A DNA stretch of 64,000 nucleotides from Cobetia crustatorum (GCF_000591415.1 NZ_JEMF01000016.1:121991-185990); one strand, 5' to 3'. Shown: positions 16,731 through 26,922, numbered from the stretch's first letter. Numbers and translations are program-made. Notes: a model not told the origin generated them from the letters alone.

Positions 16731-19472
16731 AGCCACTGCGACGTCTTCTACTCGATCACGACGTTCTCGCGCTGCACGCTTGCCGTTGGCATTGCGGGGT
16801 CTGATGCGTGATCTGCGTGCCAGTGATGTGCGCGCACTCTTTCTGGCATTGATGCTGGCGGTTGCCGCGACCACCATGATTGGCTTTTTTCTGGATCGTC
16901 TTGATCGCGGTCTGACGCGTCAGGCAGGTCAGTTGCTGGGCGGTGATCTGGTGCTGGAATCCAGCAATCCGCTCGATCCACGTTTTACGCAAGCCTTTGA
17001 AGAGGCTGGGCTCACCATGTCGCCGCAGCTGGGTATAGTCTCGATGGCCTCGCAGGGTGACAACTTCGTGCTCTCCAGTCTCAAGGCGGTGTCGTCGGGC
17101 TACCCTCTGATGGGCAATGTCGAGCTGGAATCTGATGCCGAGCCGAATGCCGGTGCTGGTCAGACAGACGCGGCGAACGATGAAGCATCAGATGCCCGTG
17201 CGGCGATTCCACCACCAGGTGAGGCCTGGGTCGTGCCGCGCCTTGCCATGGCGCTGTCATTGGAGCTTGGCGATACCCTCACCGTGGGCCGCAAGCAGTT
17301 GACACTGACTGGTTTGATCACGCGCGAGCCGGACCAGCAGGGCGGTTTCTCTGAGTTCAGCCCGCGACTGATGTTCAATATGGCCGATCTCGATGCTACC
17401 GGACTGATCCAGCCTGGCTCGCGGAGGGAATATCGCCTGTTGGCGGCCGGTGACCCGGCTCAGGTGCAGCAGGCGCGTGAGGCCATTGCGCCACTGCTGG
17501 CGAGCGCCAACAACGCTGAGGTGCGTCTCAAGGATGTGCGTGAAGATCGTCCACGACTAGGGCGCTCGCTGGAGCGCGCCGACAAGTATCTGAGCTTGGC
17601 GGGTCTGGTGGCAGTGTTGTTGGCGGGTGTTGCGGTGGCGATGTCGACGCGACGCTATGTCGAGCGTCATCTGGACAGTGCCGCACTATGGCGCTGCTTT
17701 GGTGCCTCCCAGCGTCAACTGTCACGCCTGTTTGCCGCTCAGCTGGGCTGGCTGGCATTGCTGGCGAGTACTGCAGGTGCCGTGCTGGGCCTGCTGGGCC
17801 AGATGGGTCTGGTGGCCCTGTTGGAGCGCTTCTTGCCACTGGAACTGCCTGCACCGGGCCTACTGCCGTTGGCGCTGGGCATTCTGACGGCACTAGCGGT
17901 GCTGGTGGGCTTTGCAGGCCCGATGCTGCTTCGTTTGCGTCAGGTCAGTGCGCTCAAGGTGCTGCGGCGTGAATTGGCGCCGATGCCGGCTTCGGCGTGG
18001 ATCGTCGTGGCGATGGCGAGTCTGGTGTTCGGCGCGCTGATGTGGCTCTACTCAGGGGACCTGGTGTTGGCGGCTGGCTTGCTGGTCGGTGGCATCATCG
18101 GGCTAGGTGTATTGCTGGTCGTGGGTCATCTGTTGCTGGCGCTGATGGTGCGCATCGTGGCGCGCATGCGAGGCCAGGGCGGCTGGAGTCGCCCAATTCG
18201 CATTGCTGGTGGTCTGTTGGCCAGACGGCGTGGCGCGAGTCTCGGTCAGTTAGTCGCCTTTGCCGTGACCTTTGCGGCGGTAGCTTGATCGCACTGGTGC
18301 GCGGAGATCTTATCAGCCGTTGGCAGGCGCAGATTCCCGTCAATGCACCCAATCATTTCGCCATCAACATTCAACCGGGTCAGCAGCAGGCCTTCGGTGA
18401 GCAGCTGACGACTCTTGTTGACGAACAGGCCGGTGACAGCCAGAACGAGCTTTACCCGATGGTGCGAGGACGTATCACGGCACTCAAGGGAGACTCCTTG
18501 CTGGGCCGTTCACAGCAGCGTGCACTGGAAAATGCTGCCGCGGGTGAAGGGCAGGGCAAAGGAAGGAGCGAAGGGCAGGCGGCGGGTGGCATGCAGGAAG
18601 GCGCCGAGGGCGATGGAGACAAGGGTGTACCTCAGCGTGAACTCAACCTGACCTGGCATCGTGATCTGCCGTCTCATAACCGACTGACGACTGGTGATTG
18701 GACGCCACTGGAAACCTTTGCGGATGCCAATCAGACACAGCGTGCTGCCATTGCTGATGAGCAGGGCGTACCCGTCTCGATGGAAGAGGACCTCGCGGAG
18801 CGCATGGGGCTCACCTTGGGCGATACGCTGTCATTTACCGTCGGCAGTGAGGTCGTGAAGGCGCAAGTGGTCAATACACGCTTCGTCGATTGGGACAGCT
18901 TCCAGCCCAACTTCTATGTCATCTTCCCGCCGGGAGCATTGGATGACTTTGCGCACAGCTACATGACCGCCTTCCATCTCGAGGATGAGCGCAAGCTGGC
19001 ACCGCTGGTGCGTGACTATCCCAGCGTGTCGCTGATCAACATCGACGCGATTCTCACACGCGTACAGGAGTTGATCGCCCAAGTCTCACGGGCGGTGGAG
19101 CTGATTCTGGGGCTAGTACTGCTGGCAGGGGCCAGCGTGCTGTATGCCGCGCTGGTGGCAAGCCGTCCGGCGCGCGAGCACGAAGGTGCGCTTTACAAGG
19201 TGTTTGGCGCAGGCCAGAGCTTGCTCGCTCGCCTTCAAGCCGCAGAATTCGTGCTGTTGGGTGGGCTCAGTGGTCTACTAGGGGCCATGCTGGCCGAAGG
19301 GGCGGCGGTCGGGCTCTATTCCGGCTGGTTGGGATTGCCGGTGGCGTTGCATCCGTGGCTATGGATCAGCCTGCCACTGCTGGGGGCACTGCTGGTCGGT
19401 GGACTGGGTTTCTGGCTGTCACGCGAGGTACGGCGTCAGCCCCCGATGGCGGGTCTGCGCGCCTTGCAATGA
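16723..19472 (+). pseudogene. ybbP: YbbP-type FtsX-like ABC permease, one frameshift as sequenced
   Basis: The start is ATG 16723 within the end of ybbA. The first frame (to 18288) has the initial membrane helix (FLALMLAVAATTMIGFFLDR), a MacB-like periplasmic part and a first cluster of helices ending GQLVAFAVTFAAVA and TGA. The second frame continues directly as SLIALVRGDLISRWQAQIPV, a second periplasmic part and three C-terminal helices to 19472. A single missing base at about 18283-18285 (GTA-GCN-TTG-ATC) restores one protein of about 916 residues, the normal size for YbbP. The reading frames are otherwise free of damage, so this may be a sequencing error. Confidence 0.85.
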
Positions 19473-19515
19473 CACCTTGAATGACACCTTCGCGCAGGGG
19501 TGAATAGCCTGTCTT

Positions 19516-19554
19516 GCGGCCTCATGGACGTTCCTTTGTTCGTGAGGCCGCTTT
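19516..19554 (+). terminator. Rho-independent terminator after ybbP
   Basis: GCGGCCTCA pairs with TGAGGCCGC around a loop of about 20 bases, followed by TTTGCATT. It lies 45 bp after the ybbP stop and before the glyA promoter region. Confidence 0.6.
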
Positions 19555-19690
19555 GCATTAACAATGATGCCGATTCATGTGAATCAGACCGCTGGCTGAG
19601 GTATCATGCTGGTCCTGATCTTATCCCTAGATAGCGAACCGGCGGAGCCGGAAATCGCTGTCGTCATCACCCTTCAGGCGAGGACACCCG

Positions 19691-20953
19691 ATGTTCACCC
19701 GTGACATGCAGATTGCCGGTTTTGATGATGCGCTCCTGAGCGCCATGGACGACGAAGTCGTTCGCCAGGAAGCTCACATCGAGCTGATCGCCTCCGAGAA
19801 CTACGCAAGCCCCAGGGTCATGCAGGCACAAGGCACTCAGCTGACCAACAAGTACGCTGAAGGCTATCCGGGCAAGCGTTACTACGGCGGTTGTGAGTTC
19901 GTCGACAAGGTCGAGCAGCTGGCCATTGATCGTGCCTGCGAACTGTTCGGCGCCACCTATGCCAACGTTCAGCCGCACGCCGGTTCCCAGGCCAACAGTG
20001 CTGTTTTCCAGGCACTGGTCATGCCGGGCGACACCATTCTGGGCATGAGTCTGGATGCGGGGGGTCACCTGACTCACGGCGCACGTCCTAACTTCTCCGG
20101 CAAGCACTATAACGCCGTACAGTATGGTCTGGGTGAGAACGGCCTGATCGACTACGCCGAAGTGGCGAGTCTGGCGCGTGAGCACAAGCCGAAGATGATC
20201 ATCGCCGGTTTCTCCGCCTATTCCCAGATCATCGATTGGGCCGAGTTCCGCAAGATCGCTGACGAAGTCGGTGCCTACCTGTTGGTCGACATGGCACATG
20301 TGGCCGGTCTGGTTGCGGCGGGTATCTATCCGAGCCCGCTGCCCCACGCGCACGTCGTCACCACCACTACGCACAAGACTCTGCGCGGTCCGCGTGGCGG
20401 TCTGATCCTGTCGGCTGAAGGTGATGCCGCTATCGAGAAGAAGCTGAACTCTGCTGTCTTCCCGGGTGGCCAAGGTGGCCCGCTGATGCACGTCATCGCG
20501 GCCAAGGCGATCTGCTTCAAGGAAGCGATGGACCCGGCCTTCACGACCTACCAGAAGCAGGTCGTCAAGAATGCTCAGGCGATGGCATCCGTATTCATCG
20601 AACGTGGCTTCGAAGTCGTCTCCGGCGGTACCGAAGACCACCTGTTCCTGCTGTCTCTAGTCAAGCAGGGCCTGACGGGTAAGGATGCTGACGCTGCGTT
20701 GGGTCGTGCCCACATCACCGTCAACAAGAATGCCGTCCCGGGTGATCCGCAGTCGCCGTTCGTCACTTCTGGTCTGCGTATCGGTACCCCGGCGGTCACG
20801 ACTCGTGGCTTCAATGAGCAAGAGTGTCTGGAGCTGGCTGGTTGGATCTGCGACATCCTCGACGCAATGGTGGCGGGCGATTCCACCGCTGTCGAAGCTG
20901 AAGTACAGGCCAAGGTTTCTACCGTCTGTGCACGTCTGCCGGTTTACGCGTAA
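19691..20953 (+). CDS. glyA: Serine hydroxymethyltransferase
   Basis: 420 residues from ATG 19691, with GAGGA seven bases upstream. It is a full-length fold-type I PLP enzyme. The N-terminal [16 protein letters not shown] motif, [15 protein letters not shown], the cofactor-lysine motif [15 protein letters not shown] and [18 protein letters not shown] are all intact. It converts serine and tetrahydrofolate to glycine and 5,10-methylenetetrahydrofolate in the cytoplasm. It is monocistronic, with its own terminator 60 bp downstream. I looked for a glycine riboswitch in the 200 bp leader and did not see one. Confidence 0.97.
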   Translation: MFTRDMQIAGFDDALLSAMDDEVVRQEAHIELIASENYASPRVMQAQGTQLTNKYAEGYPGKRYYGGCEFVDKVEQLAIDRACELFGATYANVQPHAGSQANSAVFQALVMPGDTILGMSLDAGGHLTHGARPNFSGKHYNAVQYGLGENGLIDYAEVASLAREHKPKMIIAGFSAYSQIIDWAEFRKIADEVGAYLLVDMAHVAGLVAAGIYPSPLPHAHVVTTTTHKTLRGPRGGLILSAEGDAAIEKKLNSAVFPGGQGGPLMHVIAAKAICFKEAMDPAFTTYQKQVVKNAQAMASVFIERGFEVVSGGTEDHLFLLSLVKQGLTGKDADAALGRAHITVNKNAVPGDPQSPFVTSGLRIGTPAVTTRGFNEQECLELAGWICDILDAMVAGDSTAVEAEVQAKVSTVCARLPVYA

Positions 20954-21010
20954 ACGCGTGGACATGAGTCCGCCTGATTATTCACGTGGGCGGATTCAAG
21001 GTCAGGCATG

Positions 21011-21046
21011 AAAAAACGCCTGTCGCTTTCGCGGCAGGCGTTTTTT
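21011..21046 (+). terminator. Strong terminator after glyA
   Basis: AAAAAACGCCTG and CAGGCGTTTTTT form a near-perfect stem around TCGCTTTCGCGG. The A-tract and U-tract make it bidirectional. Confidence 0.9.
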
Positions 21047-21176
21047 CATGGGCGATGTACGTTTCTTCTGTATCAGTTATCACGTGGCCGCTGGCTCAGA
21101 AAAGTCAGCCTGCATTGGCTACCCAACAGGCTAGTCTCACACTGAGTACTTTTTATCTTCTTGCAAGGAGGCTGCC

Positions 21177-21455
21177 ATGGCCAGCATGCAGCATTACGCG
21201 TTCTTGATTCTGGTCGAGAGTAGTGGCAATACCTCCCTGAATAGTCAGGGCAGCGGTGTAGTGCGCCTGTCAGTGGCTACGCTGAGTTCACTCAGGGCCG
21301 CTGAGCGGCTGGTCAGCGAGCTAGTCGCACAGGGCGTGAATCAGATTGAGTTGTCCAGCAGCTTCGGTGAGGCGGGGGAAAAGTTGGTCAAGACAGTTGT
21401 CGCTGACAGTGGCGCCGAACATCTGGTGAGTGTCGGGCGCGTGCGATTTGCATAA
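21177..21455 (+). CDS. Small DUF6506-like protein
   Basis: 92 residues from ATG 21177, placed by a perfect AAGGAGG six bases upstream. The protein has beta-alpha character: HYAFLILVESSGNTS, a conserved-looking AAERLVSELVAQGVNQIELS and a C-terminal VSVGRVRF. This resembles DUF6506 proteins, in which a helix is followed by GVxxIELxxxFG. There is no signal peptide. The function is unknown. It is a single gene with no operon partner. Confidence 0.65.
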   Translation: MASMQHYAFLILVESSGNTSLNSQGSGVVRLSVATLSSLRAAERLVSELVAQGVNQIELSSSFGEAGEKLVKTVVADSGAEHLVSVGRVRFA

Positions 21456-21525
21456 TATCGACGCTTTGATGGCCACCGACAGCACCTTATGAGGCACGGT
21501 GATGTGAATTGCGTCAGAGCGTAAA

Positions 21526-21942
21526 TTATTCATCTATCTTGAGTGTGTGCGAGCTGGTGTGCTTGTTGAGTATCTCGATGAGTATGTGTCTATATATCGT
21601 GTTATTCCAATCTCGAATGATGACTTGGGACCGGAACAACTGCCATAATTCGAAGATGAAAATAATGATAATGATCGCCAACCCTAGCCACGATTCAAGG
21701 TAGAATAGAAGATACAGACCAAGACACATGGCTAATATGTCAAACACGCCACGCTGCCATTTCCCTAGATAGAAATGATGCAGCCCCAGCACTGCACTCC
21801 AGCTAAGTACTGCGTAGGTATCGGGATCCTTGAGGCGCTCTTTGGCCTTTGAGTAGAATTCCTTCCGCTGCTCGCTATCAAGCTGATTGATTTCACTGCG
21901 TAGGCGTTCTTCTTCCAGTGATACCGCTGCCTTGTTGAGCAA
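21526..21942 (-). CDS. TM2-domain membrane protein
   Basis: About 138 residues if translation begins at TTG 21942, which has GAGGA seven bases upstream overlapping the stop of the preceding gene. A TTG at 21984 is the alternative. A charged N-terminal helix (SLEEERLRSEINQLDSEQRK) leads to the TM2 motif LSWSAVLGLHHFYLGKWQRG and two membrane helices (VFDILAMCLGLYLLFYL and WLGLAIIIIIFIFELW). TM2 proteins are small inner-membrane proteins of unclear function. It is last in a low-GC three-gene set. No ATG start fits. Confidence 0.7.
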   Translation of the reverse strand: MLNKAAVSLEEERLRSEINQLDSEQRKEFYSKAKERLKDPDTYAVLSWSAVLGLHHFYLGKWQRGVFDILAMCLGLYLLFYLESWLGLAIIIIIFIFELWQLFRSQVIIRDWNNTIYRHILIEILNKHTSSHTLKIDE

Positions 21943-21946
21943 AGGG

Positions 21947-22189
21947 CTATTCCTCGGGTACAGGATCTTGGTGTTTACAGGCAATATCTCTTTGGTTACA
22001 GCACTTTATTCTATTGAACCCCATCTTGATGCCCGCCCAGACCCCAAATCTTTCAATGGCTTGATATGTGTAAAGTGAGCACGTGGGTTCGAAATTACAT
22101 TCAATTCCGAACCACCGCTTGCTGCCGCCCGTCGTGCGATAACGCTGTATTAAAAAGAGTATCAATTTTTTCAAACGATCAACGACCAA
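21947..22189 (-). CDS. YidD-like membrane insertion factor homologue
   Basis: About 80 residues. A hydrophobic N-terminal stretch (LKKLILFLIQRY) is followed by CNFEPTCSLYTYQAIERFG, VWAGIKMGFNRIKCCN and a terminal QDPVPEE. This is the YidD pattern (CRFxPSCSxYxxEAxxxxG...RIxRC...DPVP). The first Cys cluster and the Pro-Thr-Cys-Ser core are kept, but the usual Gly/Pro-rich HP motif after the second Cys is changed to NQRD. The start is uncertain: TTG 22189 or TTG 22174 are likeliest, because upstream ATGs lie inside the DUF4177 gene. YidD normally sits beside rnpA-yidC. Here it is an orphan copy in a low-GC trio. Confidence 0.6.
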   Translation of the reverse strand: MVVDRLKKLILFLIQRYRTTGGSKRWFGIECNFEPTCSLYTYQAIERFGVWAGIKMGFNRIKCCNQRDIACKHQDPVPEE

Positions 22190-22397
22190 AAGTAATAACG
22201 ATAGCTTCGCGTGTCCAGAACAACCAGAAACGCTTTTTCTCGACGAGTTGGAAAACGACATTCCAGCCATCCGCAGCTTGCAAATTAAGCTCCGCTTCCA
22301 GCCGCTTCAGTGGAATACCCGAAGCTCCTAAAATAACGGTGCCACAACCGCCTTCTGCAATATGCGACACTTTATATTCTGTGTATTTTGAATTCAT
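22179..22397 (-). CDS. DUF4177-like small protein
   Basis: 72 residues from ATG 22397 (an ATG at 22412 is possible). It begins MNSKYTEYKVSHIAEGG and contains LEAELNLQAADGWNVVFQLV, the signature of DUF4177 proteins (YEYKV...LE..LN..GxxGWxLV). A hydrophobic WLFWTREAIVITFGR segment ends it. There is no strong ribosome binding site. It overlaps or abuts the YidD-like gene and is first in the trio. The function is unknown. Confidence 0.6.
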   Translation of the reverse strand: MNSKYTEYKVSHIAEGGCGTVILGASGIPLKRLEAELNLQAADGWNVVFQLVEKKRFWLFWTREAIVITFGR

Positions 22398-22759
22398 TAT
22401 TCTATTTCTCATTGGCAATAAATATTGGCCGAGGATTGAATCACTTTCCTGAAATATACACAAGACTCATTGTCGTCAGGCATGAAAGCATCCTGCACTC
22501 CTATCACTCGGTTTCAATCGCTGTGCGAATTATTGAGTGAAATGTTGTGAGTTCAAGCCGAATAGAGGCAAGTGACAGTAAAAGGAGGAGAGAGGAGGCC
22601 ATGAAAACGCTTGGCATGAATTCTGAGAAAGCCCTTTTGCAACATGCGGTTGCAAAAATGCGTGACCAAAGTCGGGGCCCGTCGTTGGTCTAAGCTGACT
22701 TGTTGTCATGTCAGACATGAGCTATTCCTTGACGGACAAGAGCGCGCTGAAGCGAAGTT

Positions 22760-22820
22760 CTCGAGAATCAAAGACCTTGAGAACAAAGTCCTTGAGAGTA
22801 AAACCCTCGAGGGTAAGGAC
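22760..22820 (+). repeat. Four imperfect 15-bp tandem repeats upstream of the FadR-type regulator gene
   Basis: Successive units are TCGAGAATCAAAGACC, TTGAGAACAAAGTCC, TTGAGAGTAAAACCC and TCGAGGGTAAGGACC, ending 45 bp before the ATG of the regulator gene. The repeats are multiples of three and open in frame with that gene, encoding DLENKVLESKTLEGK. They could be operator copies, or a repeated N-terminal peptide if translation starts further upstream. Confidence 0.6.
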
Positions 22821-22865
22821 CACTTCAAACAACAATCGCGCCACGCCATCAAGGGATGCCACACC

Positions 22866-23702
22866 ATGACCTCTTCTCGCTCGGACGCCAGTCGTCCGCA
22901 TTCGACGGAGTCGCCGACAGCCACGCGCATCGATGTTGCCGAGTGGCTGGCTCAGGCCATCTTTGAGAACCGCTACCCGCCTGGCAGCCTGATCCCCCGT
23001 GAGCTTGATCTCTGCGATCAACATGCTCAGAGCCGTGCCACGGTGCGCACCGCCATCCAGAGCCTCGTCAACGCCGGTATTCTCACTCGCACGACGGGGC
23101 AGGGGACACGAGTCAATCCACTTAGTGAGTGGCACCTTCTTGATCCGCGCGTGACGGGGTGGATGACACGCTACGCAATGCCGCACCCGCAGCTGGCACG
23201 CGATATCTATGCTTTTCGTGTCTCCATCGAACCGTTTGTCGCCGCACTGGCCGCAACGGAAGCGACCGCTCAAGACCTCTCGGCCATCGAGCAGGCCTAT
23301 AACGGCATGGCTGCTGCCGTCAGCGGTGGCAGTGCGATGGCCGAATTCGATACCGCCGACATCGCCTTTCATGACGCCATCTTCGCTGCGACGCACAACG
23401 TCATCTGGGCGCAGCTGGGTCATGTGCTCAAACCGTCCATCAGCCTGCTGGTCGCTACCTCCAATCACAATGCTTCGGAATTGGGCGACAGCCTCGGCCG
23501 TCACCGGGCGGTGATGGAGGCGATTCGCTTACGCCAGCCTGAAGCTGCACACGCCGCGACACTGAGTGTGCTGGACCGTACTGCACGTGATTTGGGGTTG
23601 GCATCGCCCGAGAGCGTCACTAATCCAGGGCGCGCCCAGGAGCCGCTTGAGCTACTGCGCCGCTTCGGTCAGTTGCCCAGTCTGTCAGCCCCGCTAGGCT
23701 GA
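22866..23702 (+). CDS. FadR/GntR-family transcriptional regulator
   Basis: 278 residues from ATG 22866. The N-terminal winged helix (LAQAIFENRYPPGSLIPREL, followed by SRATVRTAIQSLVNAGILTR) is followed by an FCD ligand-binding domain with the metal-ligand pattern D..H (DTADIAFHDAIFAATHN) and later His residues (GRHRAVMEAI). It directly precedes a three-gene TRAP transporter and probably represses it, using the transported organic acid as inducer. The substrate is not identifiable. An in-frame upstream extension exists but runs through tandem repeats and lacks a clear ribosome site. Confidence 0.85.
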   Translation: MTSSRSDASRPHSTESPTATRIDVAEWLAQAIFENRYPPGSLIPRELDLCDQHAQSRATVRTAIQSLVNAGILTRTTGQGTRVNPLSEWHLLDPRVTGWMTRYAMPHPQLARDIYAFRVSIEPFVAALAATEATAQDLSAIEQAYNGMAAAVSGGSAMAEFDTADIAFHDAIFAATHNVIWAQLGHVLKPSISLLVATSNHNASELGDSLGRHRAVMEAIRLRQPEAAHAATLSVLDRTARDLGLASPESVTNPGRAQEPLELLRRFGQLPSLSAPLG

Positions 23703-23795
23703 ATCTCTGTGCGAGCTTGAATCTGAACCTGCATATCTAACACCCAAACAGCACTCCAAAATGCTACGTCATAACAACAAGCCAGGAGCTTCACC

Positions 23796-24842
23796 ATGCC
23801 GCTTTCCATCGCCATGCCGTCACGTTTCTCTCTCAACACGCTAATGTTGTCGACCGCTGTAGCAGCCACTCTGATGGCGTCGCCAAGTTGGGCCGCTGAG
23901 TATGAGTGGACCTTCCAGACCTCCGAAACCGCGGGTGAACCGCAGTTTGAGGTCAAGAAGGCCTGGGCCGACAACATCAAGACCATGTCAGATGGCCGCA
24001 TCGCCATCGAGATATTGCCGGTCAATGCCGTAGTGCAAGCCAATCAGACGCTGGATGCGGTCAGCTCCGGTATTTTGCAGGGCCACCTGACTGATCCATC
24101 CTACTTCTCTGGACAAAATCCGGCCTTTGGCATGTTGGGCAATCTGGTCGGTGCCTGGGGCGATCCGCTTGAGTATCTCGAGTATATGCAGCATGGCGGT
24201 GGCGAGGAGCTCTACAACGAGCTGGTCGAGCCTTACGGCGTGCATCTGATCGGCGCGGGCGCGACCGGCCTTGAGTCGTTTGTCTCCAAGCGTCCGATTC
24301 GTACTGTCGATGACCTCAAGGGTCTCAAGGTGCGCGCGCCAGAAGGCATGGTCTACAACATCTTCCAGAAGGCGGGTGCCGCGCCCGTCAATCTGCCGGG
24401 TTCTGAGGTCTATACCGGGCTTGAGAAGGGCGTGATCGATGCGGCTGATTACACCGTCTTTGCGACCAACGATGATCAGGGCCTGCACAGCTTCGCCAAG
24501 TATCCGTCTTACCCGGGCTTCCACTCGCTTCCGATGGTGGCGGTGTCGATGAACAAGGGAATCTGGGACGGCCTACCGGCGGATCTCAAGGCGATCATGG
24601 AAACGGCCACCGACTCGATGGCCTACGACATGGTCTTCACGCTCAAGGCGCGTGATCTCAAGGCTGTCAGTGCGGCACGTGCCAATCCGGATGTCGAAGT
24701 CATCGACATGGCACCGGAAGAGCGCGCCAAGTTCCGTCGTATCGCTCAGCAAGAGTGGAAGGTGTGGGCCGAGAAGAACGAGCTGACCGGCAAGGTCTAC
24801 GAATCCGTGGTCAGCTTCTTGACCGAGCGCAATCTGATGTAA
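23796..24842 (+). CDS. dctP: TRAP transporter periplasmic substrate-binding protein (DctP)
   Basis: 348 residues. The N terminus (MPLSIAMPSRFSLNTLMLST, then VAATLMASPSWAAEYE) is a signal peptide cleaved after AWA-like SWAA. The body has the DctP features: DAVSSGILQG, DLKGLKVRAPEG with the conserved Arg that binds carboxylates, GAAPVNLPGSEVYTGLEKGV and PSYPGFHSLP. The last two resemble the TakP alpha-keto-acid group more than C4-dicarboxylate receptors, which is inference. It captures an organic acid in the periplasm for the DctQM channel. The gap of 127 bp to dctQ may allow separate expression. Confidence 0.9.
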   Translation: MPLSIAMPSRFSLNTLMLSTAVAATLMASPSWAAEYEWTFQTSETAGEPQFEVKKAWADNIKTMSDGRIAIEILPVNAVVQANQTLDAVSSGILQGHLTDPSYFSGQNPAFGMLGNLVGAWGDPLEYLEYMQHGGGEELYNELVEPYGVHLIGAGATGLESFVSKRPIRTVDDLKGLKVRAPEGMVYNIFQKAGAAPVNLPGSEVYTGLEKGVIDAADYTVFATNDDQGLHSFAKYPSYPGFHSLPMVAVSMNKGIWDGLPADLKAIMETATDSMAYDMVFTLKARDLKAVSAARANPDVEVIDMAPEERAKFRRIAQQEWKVWAEKNELTGKVYESVVSFLTERNLM

Positions 24843-24969
24843 GCCTGCCCTATGCGCTCCCCTCTGTATTTCAAGGCGCAGCAATGACGACCGGTGTGCT
24901 CTGAGGGCACGCCGGTCGTCGTTCACAAGACGTCGGTAATCACTGCAGTGAGTCAGCAAGGAATTCGAT

Positions 24970-25575
24970 ATGGCAGAACATGATGTGGCGTCACCCGGCT
25001 TGCCGGAAGCGTCAGACGACCACGATCCCGATCTCGGTACCCGCACGCCGCTTGATCGCTGGGTCGGCAAGGGCACACGTGCCGCGGCATGGATAGTGCT
25101 GCTGGCGATGGGGATCAGTGTTTTCGAGGTCGTGATGCGCTATGGCCTGGATTCGCCGACTTCGTGGGTCCACGAGACGGTGATCTTCCTGGTCGCGACC
25201 AGCTTCGCGCTCGGCGGGCCTGCCGCATTGGCCAACAACCGCCACATTCGTGTGCGCGTGTTGTACGACATGGTGGGCGAGCGCTTCCGTCAGTGGCTAG
25301 ATCGCTTCAACGACATCATGACACTCGTGTTCTGTGTGGCGATGAGCTACGCGGCGTGGGTCATGTTCTGGCGTGCATCGCACAGCCCGCTGGGCGCGTG
25401 GCAACTGGAGCGCTCCGGCACTTCATGGAATCCGCCCTTTCCGGCGATGACCAAGAGCGTGATCCTGTTTGCGCTAGCGGTGATGACGTTGCAGGCGCTG
25501 TGGCATCTCTATCAGACCTTCTTCCCGCGTTCGGACTCGCACAGCGATGTTCGCATTGATGAGGAGAAGCGCTGA
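24970..25575 (+). CDS. dctQ: TRAP transporter small permease (DctQ)
   Basis: 201 residues from ATG 24970 (AAGGAATTCGAT upstream). A soluble N terminus of about 40 residues precedes four membrane helices (AAAWIVLLAMGISVFEVVMR, WVHETVIFLVATSFALGG and two more). The stop TGA overlaps the start of the large permease gene. It forms the membrane complex of the TRAP system with DctM. The low sequence conservation is normal for this subunit. Confidence 0.88.
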   Translation: MAEHDVASPGLPEASDDHDPDLGTRTPLDRWVGKGTRAAAWIVLLAMGISVFEVVMRYGLDSPTSWVHETVIFLVATSFALGGPAALANNRHIRVRVLYDMVGERFRQWLDRFNDIMTLVFCVAMSYAAWVMFWRASHSPLGAWQLERSGTSWNPPFPAMTKSVILFALAVMTLQALWHLYQTFFPRSDSHSDVRIDEEKR

Positions 25576-26876
25576 TGGATATCGCAACGGCTACGATGCT
25601 GCTGGTAGGCGCGATCTTCGCGCTGCTGGTTACCGGCCTTCCACTGGCGTTCGTCACCGGTCTGGTGGCGCTGGGCTATACCTTTGGCTGGTTCGGACCG
25701 ATGGCACTGCCGCTGGTCACCAGTCGTGTCTACGGCTTCATCACTGAGTACTCGCTGGTCGCGGTGCCGATGTTCGTGCTGATGGCGTCGCTGCTTGATC
25801 GTTCCGGCATCGCCAAGGACTTGTTCAATGCCATGCGTCTGATGGCTGGGCGTCTGCCGGGTGGCGTGGCGATCCAGACCATCGTGGTGGCGTTCTTCCT
25901 CGCCGCGATGTCGGGCATCATCGGCGGCGAGATCGTGCTGCTGGGGATTCTGGCGCTACCGCAGATGCTCAGGCTGGGCTATGACAAGCACATCGCCATT
26001 GGCGTGGTGTGTGCCGGGGGTTCACTGGGCACCATGATGCCGCCCTCCATCGTGCTGATCATCTATGGCCTGATCGCCAATCAGTCGATTGCGGATTTGT
26101 TCACCGCCGCGATCACGCCTGCCATCGTGCTGATGGCAAGCTACATCCTCTATGTGCTGATTCGCTGCCTGCGCAATCCTTCACTGGGGCCGGTGGTGCC
26201 AGAGGAAGAGCGGCGTGCCAGCTTCCAGAGCAAGGGTGAGCTGATCAAGGCGGTAGGGGTGCCAGCGATGATTGCAGGGCTGGTGCTGGGCTCCATCTAT
26301 GGTGGCGTGGCTTCGGTGACGGAGGCAGCGGCGATGGGCAGCTTCGGCGTGCTGGTCGCAGTGATGCTGCGTGGTGAGTTCTCCATCACGCTGATGCAGC
26401 GGGCGCTCTCCCAGACCATGAATACCTGCGGCATGATCATCTGGATCGGTATCGGGGCAGCGGCGCTGGTTGGGGTCTACAACCTGATGGGGGGCAATCG
26501 CTTCGTGTCGAGCATGATTCTCGGCCTCGATATCCCGCCGTTGGCGATCATCATGGTGATGATGGCGATCCTGTTGCTGCTGGGGTTGTTCCTCGACTGG
26601 ATCGGCATCGCGATGTTGACGCTGCCGATCTTCGTACCGATCATCATTCAGCTCGGTTACGATCCGGTGTGGTTCGGCGTGCTGTTTGCGGTCAATATGC
26701 AGGTGTCCTTCCTGTCGCCTCCCTTCGGGCCTGCCGCCTTCTATCTCAAAGGTGTGGCGCCCGAAGGTATCAGCCTCAAGGATATCTTCGTATCGCTGCT
26801 GCCATTCATCGCCATTCAGCTGTGCGTGTTGGCGCTGTTGTTACTGTGGCCGCAGTTATCGCTATGGTTGGTCTAG
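25575..26876 (+). CDS. dctM: TRAP transporter large permease (DctM)
   Basis: 433 residues from ATG 25575, overlapping the dctQ stop. About 12 hydrophobic segments include the DctM features GGSLGTMMPPSIVLIIYG and LGLFLDWIGIAMLTLPIFVP. It forms the sodium-coupled translocation channel. A strong terminator follows within 80 bp, closing the transporter operon. Confidence 0.93.
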   Translation: MDIATATMLLVGAIFALLVTGLPLAFVTGLVALGYTFGWFGPMALPLVTSRVYGFITEYSLVAVPMFVLMASLLDRSGIAKDLFNAMRLMAGRLPGGVAIQTIVVAFFLAAMSGIIGGEIVLLGILALPQMLRLGYDKHIAIGVVCAGGSLGTMMPPSIVLIIYGLIANQSIADLFTAAITPAIVLMASYILYVLIRCLRNPSLGPVVPEEERRASFQSKGELIKAVGVPAMIAGLVLGSIYGGVASVTEAAAMGSFGVLVAVMLRGEFSITLMQRALSQTMNTCGMIIWIGIGAAALVGVYNLMGGNRFVSSMILGLDIPPLAIIMVMMAILLLLGLFLDWIGIAMLTLPIFVPIIIQLGYDPVWFGVLFAVNMQVSFLSPPFGPAAFYLKGVAPEGISLKDIFVSLLPFIAIQLCVLALLLLWPQLSLWLV

Positions 26877-26922
26877 TGCTTATTGACTGATTCAGGCTTT
26901 ATTGAATAGTCAGTCTTGACTC

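Noticed and set aside
19555..19690. Possible glycine riboswitch upstream of glyA
   Set aside because: No recognisable glycine-aptamer core in this short leader, and the hairpin present fits a terminator of the preceding gene.
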